Shown piece after piece: positions 27,088 to 33,657 of a stretch of DNA of 55,847 bases (position 1 is the first letter of the stretch; every line of letters starts with the position of its first letter). A program made the position numbers and the translations under genes. Source of the stretch: Streptomyces acidicola (GTDB lineage: Bacteria > Actinomycetota > Actinomycetes > Streptomycetales > Streptomycetaceae); the NCBI RefSeq assembly GCF_009377235.1, contig NZ_VMNX01000031.1, positions 1 to 55,847 of the forward strand. The letters are read 5' to 3'. The notes beneath the pieces are model-generated. The model was not told where the DNA came from and made no database searches. It was given only the letters and a program-made list of their open reading frames with translations.

Positions 27088-27750
27088 ATGAAGTCCCTGA
27101 AGGCTGCTGCCGCCGTCGTTACCGGGTCCCTGCTCGCCGCCGGTGCAGCCACACCCGCGTTGGCGGCCACTGCTCCCGAGCAGACGCCCACCTACAGCGC
27201 TCCCGACCAGGCGCCGGCCGGCTTCAGCGCTCCGGCCCAGGCCAACAGCGCTCCGGTTCAGGCACCTGTCGGCAACAGTGCTCCGGTGCAGGCTCCGGCT
27301 GCCAACCCGGCTCCGGCTCAGGCGCCTGCTGCCAACCCGGCTCCGGCTCAGGCGCCTGCCGCCAACCCGGCTCCGGCTCAGGCGCCCGCTGCCAACCCGG
27401 CTCCGGCTCAGGCGTCCACGGGTTACAACGCTCAGGCCCAGACCAGTGCTCCGGCTGTGGCCAGTGCTCCGGCGCAGGCTCCGGCTGCCAACCCGGCTCC
27501 GGCTCCGGCTCAGGCGCCTGCCGCCAACCCGGCTCCGGCGCAGGCTCCGGCTGCCAACCCCGCCCCCGCCCAGGCGCCGATCGCCGGCAGTGTCCCCGAC
27601 CTGGCGACCACCGACCTCAGCGGCGGGCTGACCACCCGGGTCCCCAGCGGCCTGACCGGAGGGGCGCAGGGCTCGCTGATCCCCACGGCGAAGGAGGCCG
27701 CGGCCGCGCTGAACGAGGCCAAGCCGGTGCACGGCAACCTGTGGATGTAG
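27088..27750 (+). CDS. Secreted Pro/Ala/Gln repeat protein
   Basis: Of two adjacent ATG codons (27085, 27088) the second has the better spacing to AAAGGA. The 220-residue product has a signal peptide ending near ALAA. A long low-complexity region follows, built on the hexamer-octamer theme NPAPAQAPAA, about ten copies between residues 60 and 170, interrupted by STGYNAQAQTSAPAVASAP. The C-terminal 50 residues (VPDLATTDLSGGLTTRVP...) are non-repetitive. The N-terminus (MKSLKAAAAVVTGSLLAAGAATPALA) is paralogous to MKQLKVAALLAGSFVVAGAASPAFA of the gene at 30925. It probably forms an extended rod in the cell wall or is secreted; I know of no characterised family. Confidence 0.75.
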   Translation: MKSLKAAAAVVTGSLLAAGAATPALAATAPEQTPTYSAPDQAPAGFSAPAQANSAPVQAPVGNSAPVQAPAANPAPAQAPAANPAPAQAPAANPAPAQAPAANPAPAQASTGYNAQAQTSAPAVASAPAQAPAANPAPAPAQAPAANPAPAQAPAANPAPAQAPIAGSVPDLATTDLSGGLTTRVPSGLTGGAQGSLIPTAKEAAAALNEAKPVHGNLWM

Positions 27751-27768
27751 GGCTGAGCCCCGCAGTTC

Positions 27769-27808
27769 GGAGGGACGGCCCTCGGTGAGTTTCGAGGGCC
27801 GTCCCTCC
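27769..27808 (+). terminator. Hairpin terminator after the repeat-protein gene
   Basis: A 16-bp perfect stem, GGAGGGACGGCCCTCG (27769-27784) pairing with 27793-27808, with an 8-nt loop, 18 bp after the stop. The following 80 bp hold two short direct repeats (GTGCGGCCGGTGATGCC twice, and GTGACGTGRGTTCA twice). Confidence 0.7.
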
Positions 27809-27895
27809 GTGTGTGCGGCCGGTGATGCCGTCCATTGTGCGGCCGGTGATGCCTGTCCGTGACGTGAGTTCAGGGCCGTGACGTGGGTTCACGGG

Positions 27896-27928
27896 GAAAG
27901 CCCCGGCGCTCGGAGTGCCGGGGCTTTC
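27896..27928. terminator. Hairpin terminator for the short chaplin gene (usable from both sides)
   Basis: A 12-bp perfect stem GAAAGCCCCGGC (27896-27907)/GCCGGGGCTTTC (27917-27928) with a 9-nt loop, lying 18 bp past the chaplin stop on the minus strand. The A/T-flanked stem gives a short U-run in either direction, so it separates the two convergent genes. Confidence 0.7.
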
Positions 27929-27946
27929 GGGGCGTGACGACAGACG

Positions 27947-28237
27947 TCAGCGGACGTGGCGCGCCTTCTTGGAGGACTTCTTCTCGTCCTTCTTCTCGTC
28001 GCCGTTCTTGCAGACGTTGCCGACGTTCGGGTTGAGAGCGCCGACCACGGTGATGGTGTTGTTGCACACGTTGACCGGCATTTCGATCACGGCCTGCACC
28101 ACATTGCCGGACAGGACGCCGGGCGAGCCGATCGCCGCGCCCTTGGCACTGGCGTCCGCCGTGGCGAGACCTGCCCCGCTGAGCACCACGGCGCCCGTGC
28201 CGAGAGCAACAGCGCCAACCTTCGCGATGCGAGACAT
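27947..28237 (-). CDS. Short chaplin
   Basis: Start ATG 28237 with GGAG upstream. 96 residues: signal peptide (MSRIAKVGAVALGTGAVVLS, cut near ATA), then one chaplin domain (GSPGVLSGNVVQAVIEMPVN near 38-57, CNNTITVVGALNPNVGNVC near 59-77) with the two conserved Cys. A highly charged Lys/Asp/Glu tail (DEKKDEKKSSKKARHVR) replaces the usual short end. Short chaplins are secreted amyloid-forming surfactants of aerial hyphae. The basic tail is unusual for the group. Convergent with the repeat-protein gene, divergent from the A/B array. Confidence 0.9.
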   Translation of the reverse strand: MSRIAKVGAVALGTGAVVLSGAGLATADASAKGAAIGSPGVLSGNVVQAVIEMPVNVCNNTITVVGALNPNVGNVCKNGDEKKDEKKSSKKARHVR

Positions 28238-28558
28238 CACGTTCTCCTTATTGACTCGGTAAGTGCGGCAGCAGTACACGCGACCGCACTGCCCGTTCAA
28301 CGCGGCAACTCCGGGCGAGTCACGACGTTTGTGCCTGGATCACCCTTTTGTACAGACCCTCGCGCACGGTCGGCTCGACGTGGCGCCGCGCTCGGTCTTC
28401 CGATACCTGCACAGAAGCTCCACGGTGTGCGCACTTTCTCAGGAAACCAGGATGAGTTGGGCGTTTCGTCCGATAAAAGCCATAATCGTCACCTACCGTT
28501 GACGACTGTGAGTGATCGGTCCATCGCGGATCGTGTCCACATAGGAAACGGAGAGGTA
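28238..28558. promoter_or_regulatory. Divergent region between the short chaplin and gene A1, with a GAAAC/GTTTC box
   Basis: A gene-free 321-bp stretch. The right half carries the box GAAAC (28443-28447)...GTTTC (28463-28467) inside the wider conserved block ending TTGGGCGTTTCG. The same block stands about 90 bp before all three A genes. The left half must contain the chaplin promoter; I see no convincing sigma-BldN hexamer pair. Confidence 0.5.
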
Positions 28559-28819
28559 ATGCGCAAGTACCAGAAGGCCGCAGTCGTCGTGGCCATGCTC
28601 GGCAGTGTCAGCTTCCTGGGTGCAGGCGTCGCCACCGCGCACGACGGCGGCAAGGTCAAGATCGACAACAAGCAGAACCAGTCCTGCCAGCAGAACGAAG
28701 AGACGCAGGGGCTCATCAACGTCGACGACATCAACGTCAACGTCGCCCTGCTCGCCGCCATCGCCAACCAGGACAACAGCGAGCGCGAGTCCCTGCACTG
28801 CACCCAGATCGGCAAGTGA
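28559..28819 (+). CDS. Small secreted protein, family A, copy 1
   Basis: Start ATG 28559 after GGAGAGGTA. 86 residues: signal peptide MRKYQKAAVVVAMLGSVSFL through about residue 28 (ATA). The mature part is about 58 residues with two Cys (NKQNQSCQQNEETQGL and ESLHCTQIGK) and the Asn/Asp/Val core VDDINVNVALLAAIANQDNS. Signal and core are nearly identical in copies 2 and 3. Similar signal peptides (MRKYQKAAVV) occur in small secreted Streptomyces proteins near chaplins; no function is known to me. The Cys pair suggests one disulfide and the alternating hydrophobic/polar core a beta-structure, which is inference. No family B partner follows this copy. Confidence 0.8.
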   Translation: MRKYQKAAVVVAMLGSVSFLGAGVATAHDGGKVKIDNKQNQSCQQNEETQGLINVDDINVNVALLAAIANQDNSERESLHCTQIGK

Positions 28820-29001
28820 TCGCCGATCAGGTGATCTAGTGCCGCATCGGGGCGCCCTGCCCTGTGGTGACATGACGCGCCGTCCGGATGCCGATCCGGG
28901 CGGCGCGGTGTCGTTGCCTGCGGGGCAGTTGGCCGGATGCGGCCGCCCGCACTCGGCCGCCCGGTGTGCGTGCACCGGCGACACGACGTGCATTTTTTCA
29001 G

Positions 29002-29025
29002 GAAACTTACGCGATTGGGCGTTTC
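29002..29025 (+). promoter_or_regulatory. GAAAC/GTTTC inverted-repeat box upstream of A2
   Basis: GAAAC (29002-29006) and GTTTC (29021-29025) with 14 nt between, ending in ATTGGGCGTTTCG, preceded by a T-rich tract (CATTTTTTCAG), 90 bp before the A2 start. The same order, spacing and flanks occur before A1 and A3. Confidence 0.5.
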
Positions 29026-29114
29026 GCCTGTCAAAAGCCGCATAGCTGACTTACTTTAGCCACTGTCGGTGACCGGCCCACCACGGGCTGTGTCTATCTG
29101 AGAACGGAGAGGTA

Positions 29115-29390
29115 ATGCGCAAGTACCAGAAGGCCGCAGTCGTCGTGGCCATGCTCGGTAGCGTCAGCTTCCTGGGTGCCGGTGTCGGTCACGCTGCGGG
29201 CGGGGACGGCAAGGTCAAGATCGACAACAAGCAGAACCAGTCCTGCGAGCAGAACGAGGACACGCAGGGGCTCGTGAACGTCGACGACATCAACGTCAAC
29301 GTCGCCGCCATCCTCGGCCTTGCCAACCAGGACAACAGTGAGCGTAAGTCCCTGTCCTGCACGCAGGCTTTCTCTCTCGGCAAGAAGTGA
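29115..29390 (+). CDS. Small secreted protein, family A, copy 2
   Basis: 91 residues, start ATG after GGAGAGGTA. Signal peptide identical to copy 1 over MRKYQKAAVVVAMLGSVSFL. Mature core GKVKIDNKQNQSCEQNEDTQ, then VDDINVNVAAILGLANQDNS, with Cys in SCEQ and LSCTQ, and a short extra tail AFSLGKK. It is followed by a hairpin (29416-29450) and 85 nt after its stop by the family B gene, so A2-B1 is one cassette. The 640-bp A2-B1 segment and the 710-bp A3-B2 segment are clear tandem duplicates. Confidence 0.8.
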   Translation: MRKYQKAAVVVAMLGSVSFLGAGVGHAAGGDGKVKIDNKQNQSCEQNEDTQGLVNVDDINVNVAAILGLANQDNSERKSLSCTQAFSLGKK

Positions 29391-29415
29391 TCACTGATCA
29401 GGTGATCTAAGTAGG

Positions 29416-29450
29416 ACTCGGGGCTCGGACCAGGTGTCCGGGCCCCGAGT
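29416..29450 (+). terminator. Attenuator-like hairpin between A2 and B1
   Basis: A 15-bp stem with one mismatch, ACTCGGGGCTCGGAC (29416-29430)/GTCCGGGCCCCGAGT (29436-29450), loop CAGGT. It is conserved in sequence and position between A3 and B2, so it may reduce rather than block transcription into B. Confidence 0.6.
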
Positions 29451-29475
29451 CGTGTCCCGGTAAAGGAAGAGTCAG

Positions 29476-29754
29476 ATGCTCAACTCGAAGAAGATCGCGG
29501 TGGTGGCGGGACTCCTGGGAGGTTTCGCTCTGGTCGGTGGCGGTGCCGTCCAGGCCTTCGCCGCTGATGGCGCCGGCAAGTGCGTCGACGACGGCCGGGG
29601 TCACGTTCGCTGCGAGGACGTGGTCAAGCGCGATGCCCTCCCCGACACGTACGAAAGCGTCCAGGTCGTCAACAGCTCGACGCAGAACTGCCCGCCTTCA
29701 AGCAGCGGGGCCACCTGTGTCAGTGACGTCGCGGGCTCCGGCAAGAAGTCCTGA
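29476..29754 (+). CDS. Small secreted protein, family B, copy 1
   Basis: 92 residues, ATG after AAAGGAAGAGTC. Signal peptide MLNSKKIAVVAGLLGGFALV..., cut near FAADG. The mature part of about 62 residues has four Cys in pairs: GAGKCVDD, VRCEDV, QNCPPSSS and ATCVSDV, ending SGKKS. The four-Cys pattern is the same in copy 2 (GRCVED, VRCVDQ, QTCPT, SCVSDV), suggesting two conserved disulfides. The segment before Cys3 (VQVVNSSTQ versus VTVVNDSTQ) is the best-conserved core. I do not recognise the family. It belongs to the A-B cassette and is presumably secreted with A. Confidence 0.8.
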   Translation: MLNSKKIAVVAGLLGGFALVGGGAVQAFAADGAGKCVDDGRGHVRCEDVVKRDALPDTYESVQVVNSSTQNCPPSSSGATCVSDVAGSGKKS

Positions 29755-29837
29755 CGCCGCGTTGCCCGGCGGGGTGTGGTCGGCTCGTGGATGCGTGTGC
29801 GGCGGTACGGCGATACCGCGACAATATATTTTTTCAC

Positions 29838-29861
29838 GAAACTTGCGTGATTGGGCGTTTC
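29838..29861 (+). promoter_or_regulatory. GAAAC/GTTTC inverted-repeat box upstream of A3
   Basis: GAAAC (29838-29842) and GTTTC (29857-29861), 14 nt apart, same flanks as before A1 and A2 (T-tract upstream, GTGATTGGGC inside), 91 bp before the A3 start. Confidence 0.5.
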
Positions 29862-29951
29862 GCCTAACAACTGCCGTAAACGGCACCTACAGTGATCGAC
29901 TGTCAGTGACCGGTCCATTGCGGACTGTGTTTGCTTGAGAACGGAGAGGTA

Positions 29952-30218
29952 ATGCGCAAGTACCAGAAGGCCGCAGTCATCGTGGCCATGCTCAGCAGCG
30001 TCAGCTTCCTGGGCGCCGGTGTCGGTCACGCTGCGGACGGGGACGCCAAGGTCAAGATCGACAACAAGCAGAACCAGTCCTGCGAGCAGAACGAGTCGAA
30101 GCAGGGGCTCATCAACATCGACGACGTCAACGTCAACCTCGCCATCCTCGGCATCGCCAACCAGGACAACAGCGAGCGCGAGTCGCTGACCTGCACGCAG
30201 CTCAACAACCTCAAGTGA
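29952..30218 (+). CDS. Small secreted protein, family A, copy 3
   Basis: Start ATG 29952 after GGAGAGGTA; a more upstream in-frame ATG is part of the conserved leader. 88 residues with the family A signal peptide (one Val-to-Ile and one Gly-to-Ser change) and mature core AKVKIDNKQNQSCEQNESKQ, IDDVNVNLAILGIANQDNS, LTCTQLNNLK. Both Cys are kept. The three A copies differ mainly in the charged stretch after Cys1 and in the tail. A hairpin (30262-30290) and gene B2 follow. Confidence 0.8.
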   Translation: MRKYQKAAVIVAMLSSVSFLGAGVGHAADGDAKVKIDNKQNQSCEQNESKQGLINIDDVNVNLAILGIANQDNSERESLTCTQLNNLK

Positions 30219-30261
30219 TCGCTGCTCAAGTGATCGCTGCTCAGGTGATCTAGGCAGGGCT

Positions 30262-30290
30262 CGGGGCTCGGACCAGGTGTCCGAGCCCCG
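30262..30290 (+). terminator. Attenuator-like hairpin between A3 and B2
   Basis: A 12-bp stem CGGGGCTCGGAC (30262-30273)/GTCCGAGCCCCG (30279-30290), loop CAGGT, the counterpart of the hairpin after A2. The short repeat AAGTGATCGCTGCTC lies just before it in two near-copies. Confidence 0.6.
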
Positions 30291-30377
30291 GGGCCTGCCC
30301 CTGGCTTTTTGCCGGTCCAAGTGTCCGGAACGACTCCGCCGTCCATCACGGGGGGTTGACCGTAAAGGAAAAGGTAG

Positions 30378-30662
30378 ATGCTCAACTCGAAGAAGATTGC
30401 GGCGGTAGCGGCAGCGGGACTCCTGGGGAGCTTTGCTCTGGTCGGCGGCGGTGCCGTCCAGGCCTTCGCCGCTGATGGCGCCGGCAGGTGTGTCGAGGAT
30501 GGTAACGGCCAGGTTCGCTGCGTGGACCAGGGCAAGTACAAGGTCACCACCGACAAGGCCGGAAACGTCACCGTCGTCAACGACTCGACGCAGACCTGCC
30601 CGACTGCGCAGAGTCAGGTCAGCTGCGTCAGCGATGTCGTCGTCCCCGGCAAGAGCTCCTGA
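30378..30662 (+). CDS. Small secreted protein, family B, copy 2
   Basis: 94 residues, ATG after AAAGGAAAAGGTAG. Signal peptide MLNSKKIAAVAAAGLLGSFA..., cut near FAADG. The mature part keeps the four-Cys pattern of B1 and the VTVVNDSTQTCPT core, with a longer Lys/Thr linker (GKYKVTTDKAGN). The gene closes the second A-B cassette and is followed by a strong 16-bp hairpin terminator. Function unknown; a surface or secreted structural role is the reasonable guess given the chaplin neighbourhood. Confidence 0.8.
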   Translation: MLNSKKIAAVAAAGLLGSFALVGGGAVQAFAADGAGRCVEDGNGQVRCVDQGKYKVTTDKAGNVTVVNDSTQTCPTAQSQVSCVSDVVVPGKSS

Positions 30663-30699
30663 CGTCCGACCGCGTAAGTCCTCCCCTTCCGGCAGCAGA

Positions 30700-30735
30700 G
30701 GATGGCCGGGACCCGATACCGGGTCCCGGCCATCC
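30700..30735 (+). terminator. Hairpin terminator after B2
   Basis: A perfect 16-bp stem GGATGGCCGGGACCCG (30700-30715) with its complement at 30720-30735 and a 4-nt loop, followed by TTGTT, 37 bp after the B2 stop. It ends the A/B array. Confidence 0.8.
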
Positions 30736-30924
30736 TTGTTCGTCTCCCGGCCCGGCGGCGAAGCGAGCAACAGGTCTTTTCATATGAGTTCCAGGAACTT
30801 GGCCCGGGAGGGTTTCCACCGCTGTCGGCCGTTCGTTGGCCATGGCGAAGTGAGGCCGGGCATGCGATGCCTGGGAACTGAATTCCCCTCTGGTGACCGC
30901 GTGTTGCCGAAGAAAGGAACCTAC

Positions 30925-31176
30925 ATGAAGCAGCTGAAGGTTGCCGCACTCCTCGCCGGATCCTTCGTCGTCGCCGGTGCCGCTTCGCCCGCGTTCGCCG
31001 CTCAGCCCGCGGACGTGGCGCTGCCGCTCAATGGGCTCAGCAACACCGCTGCCCAGGCCCAGAAAGGCACCGGCGCCCTCCCGGTCGGCGGCCGGACGAA
31101 GCACGGCAAGGGCGTGGCCAACCTGCCTCAGATGGTGCCCGGCGGCCTCCTGAAGGGGCTCCCGGTCGTCAAGTAG
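30925..31176 (+). CDS. Small secreted protein, short paralogue (C) of the repeat protein
   Basis: 83 residues. Start ATG after GAAGAAAGGAACCTAC. The signal peptide MKQLKVAALLAGSFVVAGAA ends near AFA and matches the 27088 gene product. The mature 57 residues (VALPLNGLSNTAAQAQKGTG, then LPVGGRTKHGKGVANLPQMV) lack Cys and lack the Pro/Ala/Gln repeats, but keep a C-terminal LxxGLPVVK end. The upstream leader is also shared with 27088. Likely a repeat-free relative with the same export and regulation. A 19-bp hairpin follows. Confidence 0.75.
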   Translation: MKQLKVAALLAGSFVVAGAASPAFAAQPADVALPLNGLSNTAAQAQKGTGALPVGGRTKHGKGVANLPQMVPGGLLKGLPVVK

Positions 31177-31216
31177 CGGTTCCGCCCCTCCCGATGGGGC
31201 GCAGACATCCCTTTAT

Positions 31217-31257
31217 CCCTTGTGGGCCCGGAGGTATGACCTCCGGGCCCACAAGGG
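31217..31257. terminator. Bidirectional hairpin terminator
   Basis: A perfect 19-bp stem CCCTTGTGGGCCCGGAGGT (31217-31235) with its complement at 31239-31257 and a 3-nt loop, between the convergent C gene and the condensation-like gene. One of the strongest hairpins in the window, and a natural boundary between the secreted-protein block and the biosynthetic cluster. Confidence 0.85.
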
Positions 31258-31309
31258 TGTCAGGAGTCCGCCGGACGGTGCACCCGGCGGTCTCTCCACT
31301 GTTCCGCTT

Positions 31310-32743
31310 TCAGCCGACGGTGATCGGCTCGGGCTTCCGGTCGGCCAGCCGCTTCTCGTGGGCCACCGAGACGATGATGTCCCGCAGCCGCTCGGTGTAC
31401 CGCCGCATGTTGTGGTACGCGATGTCGGTGTCGGGGTAGCGGCAGGCGAACCACAGGCCCTCGTGGAGCCGGTTGAGCCAGACGCACACCTGGTCGCCGT
31501 ACGACACCCTCATCAGTCCGTAGACCGACAGCTCGGCCCAGCGGTCGGAGCCGGGCAGGCCACGGGCGTCGACGTACGAGACGATCGAGTACAGGTCGGG
31601 TGAGGTCGGGCGGAAGTCGGCGCCGAGCAGGCGCAGTACACGGGCCAGGGGAATGCGCGCCAGGGACCGGTTGGCCCGCAACTCGGCCTGCACCGCCCGC
31701 AGGGCGCTCGCGAAGTCGGGGGTCCGGGTGAGGGGAACCTCAAGCGGTGCGCCGCCTACGTACCAGCCCACGGAGTCCGACCACCGGGACTTCACCCGGG
31801 TGTGGAACGGCACGACCGTGCGGTAGACGGACTCACTGCCGAGCTGGTGGACGATAAGGCTCGTGGCGGCCAGGATGCCGGCCGGGCCTCCGCCGAAGGG
31901 CCGGCAGTACGACTCGAAGGCGGCGGCGTCGTCCGCGTCCACGAGCATCTCGTTCATGAGCCGCTGGGAGGGGAGCTCGCCGGGGGCCAGGCCGAGGTCG
32001 AGGGGGAAGTCCGGCAGCTTCCCCCCGCAGCGGTTGATGAACTCCCGCCAGCGGGCCACGACCTCGTGGGTGGCGTCGATCCGGTCGGCGTCCGCCCGCT
32101 CGATCTCGCAGAAGTCGACGTAACTGCCGGGCGGTGTCTGCTCCACGCTGCGGCCCTCGACGCCCGCCGTGTAGAGCTCGTGGATGTCGGCCGGGAGGCG
32201 CTGGACGGAGTACGAGTCCACGTTGCTGTGGTCGAAGGCCAGGTACACGCTGGTGGAGTCGTCCCGGACGACCGCCGTGTAGAGGAAGTTCGGCCAGCGC
32301 AGTGCGTCCGCCGTGACGTCGAAGCGGTCCTGGAGGTACTGGGCGACCTCCGTCGGGTCGGAGAAGTCGCCGATGACTTCGCGGTGCAGGGACACCGCGT
32401 CGGCGTCGAGTGTGAAACGGCGCATCTCGTCGTCGGATTCGCCGGTCCAGCGGAAGCCGCTGCGCAGCGTCTCGTGCCGGAGCGTCCAGCTGCGCAGTGC
32501 CTCTTGCAGGATGTCGAGATCGACCGTGCCCGGGATGTCGAAGGCCGTGCCCACCCAGGTCGGTACGAACAGGCCGTCATCCCGCACCGAGCGGACCGTT
32601 CTGATGTGCGACTCCTGGATGTACGCCGGCGGCCGCGAGTCCTCCGGCAGGCTCGCCGCCGCCTCGACCGTCGCCGGACTGAGTGTCCACTCGACGAGCC
32701 GTCCGGGTCGGATCTCGCAGCGATGCATGTCGGTGATGCGCAC
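31310..32743 (-). CDS. Condensation-domain-like (CoA/carrier-dependent) acyltransferase
   Basis: A 477-residue stand-alone protein with the fold order of NRPS condensation and PapA-type acyltransferases: LRSWTLRHETLRSGF near 80, a core His motif, then TSLIVHQLGSESVYRTVVPFHTR near 300 and SVGWYVGGAPLEV near 330. The usual HHxxxDG reads DHSNVDS (His 172, Asp 176). The catalytic second His and the structural Asp are kept; the first His is Asp and the Gly is Ser. Ester or amide formation with a carrier- or CoA-bound acyl donor is therefore possible. It is divergent from the DUF2087 gene across a region with a perfect palindrome, and lies at the left edge of the tetronate-type cluster. Membership is plausible but unproven. 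Confidence 0.75.
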   Translation of the reverse strand: MRITDMHRCEIRPGRLVEWTLSPATVEAAASLPEDSRPPAYIQESHIRTVRSVRDDGLFVPTWVGTAFDIPGTVDLDILQEALRSWTLRHETLRSGFRWTGESDDEMRRFTLDADAVSLHREVIGDFSDPTEVAQYLQDRFDVTADALRWPNFLYTAVVRDDSTSVYLAFDHSNVDSYSVQRLPADIHELYTAGVEGRSVEQTPPGSYVDFCEIERADADRIDATHEVVARWREFINRCGGKLPDFPLDLGLAPGELPSQRLMNEMLVDADDAAAFESYCRPFGGGPAGILAATSLIVHQLGSESVYRTVVPFHTRVKSRWSDSVGWYVGGAPLEVPLTRTPDFASALRAVQAELRANRSLARIPLARVLRLLGADFRPTSPDLYSIVSYVDARGLPGSDRWAELSVYGLMRVSYGDQVCVWLNRLHEGLWFACRYPDTDIAYHNMRRYTERLRDIIVSVAHEKRLADRKPEPITVG

Positions 32744-32769
32744 GGGTGTCTCCGTTCACGGGTGGGGCA

Positions 32770-32788
32770 GATCCGGTTCGACCGGATC
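32770..32788. promoter_or_regulatory. Candidate operator, perfect 19-bp palindrome
   Basis: GATCCGGT-TCG-ACCGGATC, an 8-bp perfect inverted repeat around TCG, 27 bp upstream of the condensation-like gene start and about 190 bp from the DUF2087 gene start. Its position in a divergent promoter region suggests a repressor site; the 8-bp arms are too short and isolated for a terminator. Confidence 0.5.
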
Positions 32789-32976
32789 AGTCAAGGGAAT
32801 GCCGCGTCCGCGACGGAAACACACCGACACGTGCGGTATCCCGGCTTTTCAATGGATCGGGTGGCATGTCGAACAACGATGCTCAGCGGTTTTCGTCTCC
32901 GGCGGGCCGGGCATTGGGGCAAACGGATGAAGAAATTCGGTTCGGTTCCGTGAGCGTGGCGGTTAGCGTCCGCACC

Positions 32977-33537
32977 ATGGCTACCGACCGACTGATGCGT
33001 ATGTTCACCGATGAGAAGAAGGTTCGCGTGTTCGCGGCCGTGGCCCTCGGGGCGGACACCCCCGCCAAGGTCGGTGAGACGGCGGGGCTGTCCTCGAAGG
33101 ACACCGCCGCGGCGCTGCGGAGGCTCCAGGCCGAGGATGTGATCTCGACGTCGGACGGCGGGCTGAGCGTCGCGTACGGGCACTTCCGGGAGCAGGTACG
33201 GGAGGAGCGGGTACAGGAGGAGCGGGTCGCCCGGGAGGGCGTCGAAGGGTCCGGCGCGGGGGACGAGGGGACCGAGGCGGTGCTGCGGACCTTCGTGCGC
33301 GGCGGGCGTCTCGTACGGCTGCCGGCGCAGTGGCAGCGCAAGGTGGTCGTGATCCGGCACATCGCCGAGCGGACCTTCGAGCCCGGCATCGAGTACCCGG
33401 AACGGGCGGTCAACGAGAAGCTGCAGGTCTGGTGCGAGGACGCACCGGTCGACCATGTGACGCTGCGGCGGTATCTGGTGGACCTCGGGCACCTGCGGCG
33501 GCAGTTCGGTTTCTACTGGCGGGCCGCCCAGACCTGA
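32977..33537 (+). CDS. DUF2087 domain protein with N-terminal helix-turn-helix-like region
   Basis: 186 residues from ATG 32977 (an alternative GTG at 32950 is possible; neither has a strong ribosome-binding site). The N-terminal half (VRVFAAVALGADTPAKVGET, then SSKDTAAALRRLQAEDVIS) has the shape of an ArsR/MarR-like winged helix. The C-terminal DUF2087 domain has VVVIRHIAERTFEPGIEYPE and the terminal YLVDLGHLRRQFGFYWR. DUF2087 proteins are uncharacterised and often end small regulators. An acidic Arg/Glu-rich linker with REERVQEERV joins the parts. It may bind the neighbouring palindrome; this is inference. Confidence 0.75.
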   Translation: MATDRLMRMFTDEKKVRVFAAVALGADTPAKVGETAGLSSKDTAAALRRLQAEDVISTSDGGLSVAYGHFREQVREERVQEERVAREGVEGSGAGDEGTEAVLRTFVRGGRLVRLPAQWQRKVVVIRHIAERTFEPGIEYPERAVNEKLQVWCEDAPVDHVTLRRYLVDLGHLRRQFGFYWRAAQT

Positions 33538-33657
33538 CACGAGTTCGGGGTGGGCTTACGGTCCGCTCAAGGGCCCCTTAAGACGTGCCCGGCAGGGTCG
33601 GCGTGGCCACCGGTCAGTGGTGGTGAGCGACGCGCGATTCTGTGAAGGGGAGACACC

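Noticed and set aside
28559..30662. Rodlins (RdlA/RdlB)
   Set aside because: Sizes, Cys pattern and core sequences do not match rodlins, which are about 130 residues with a different signal peptide.
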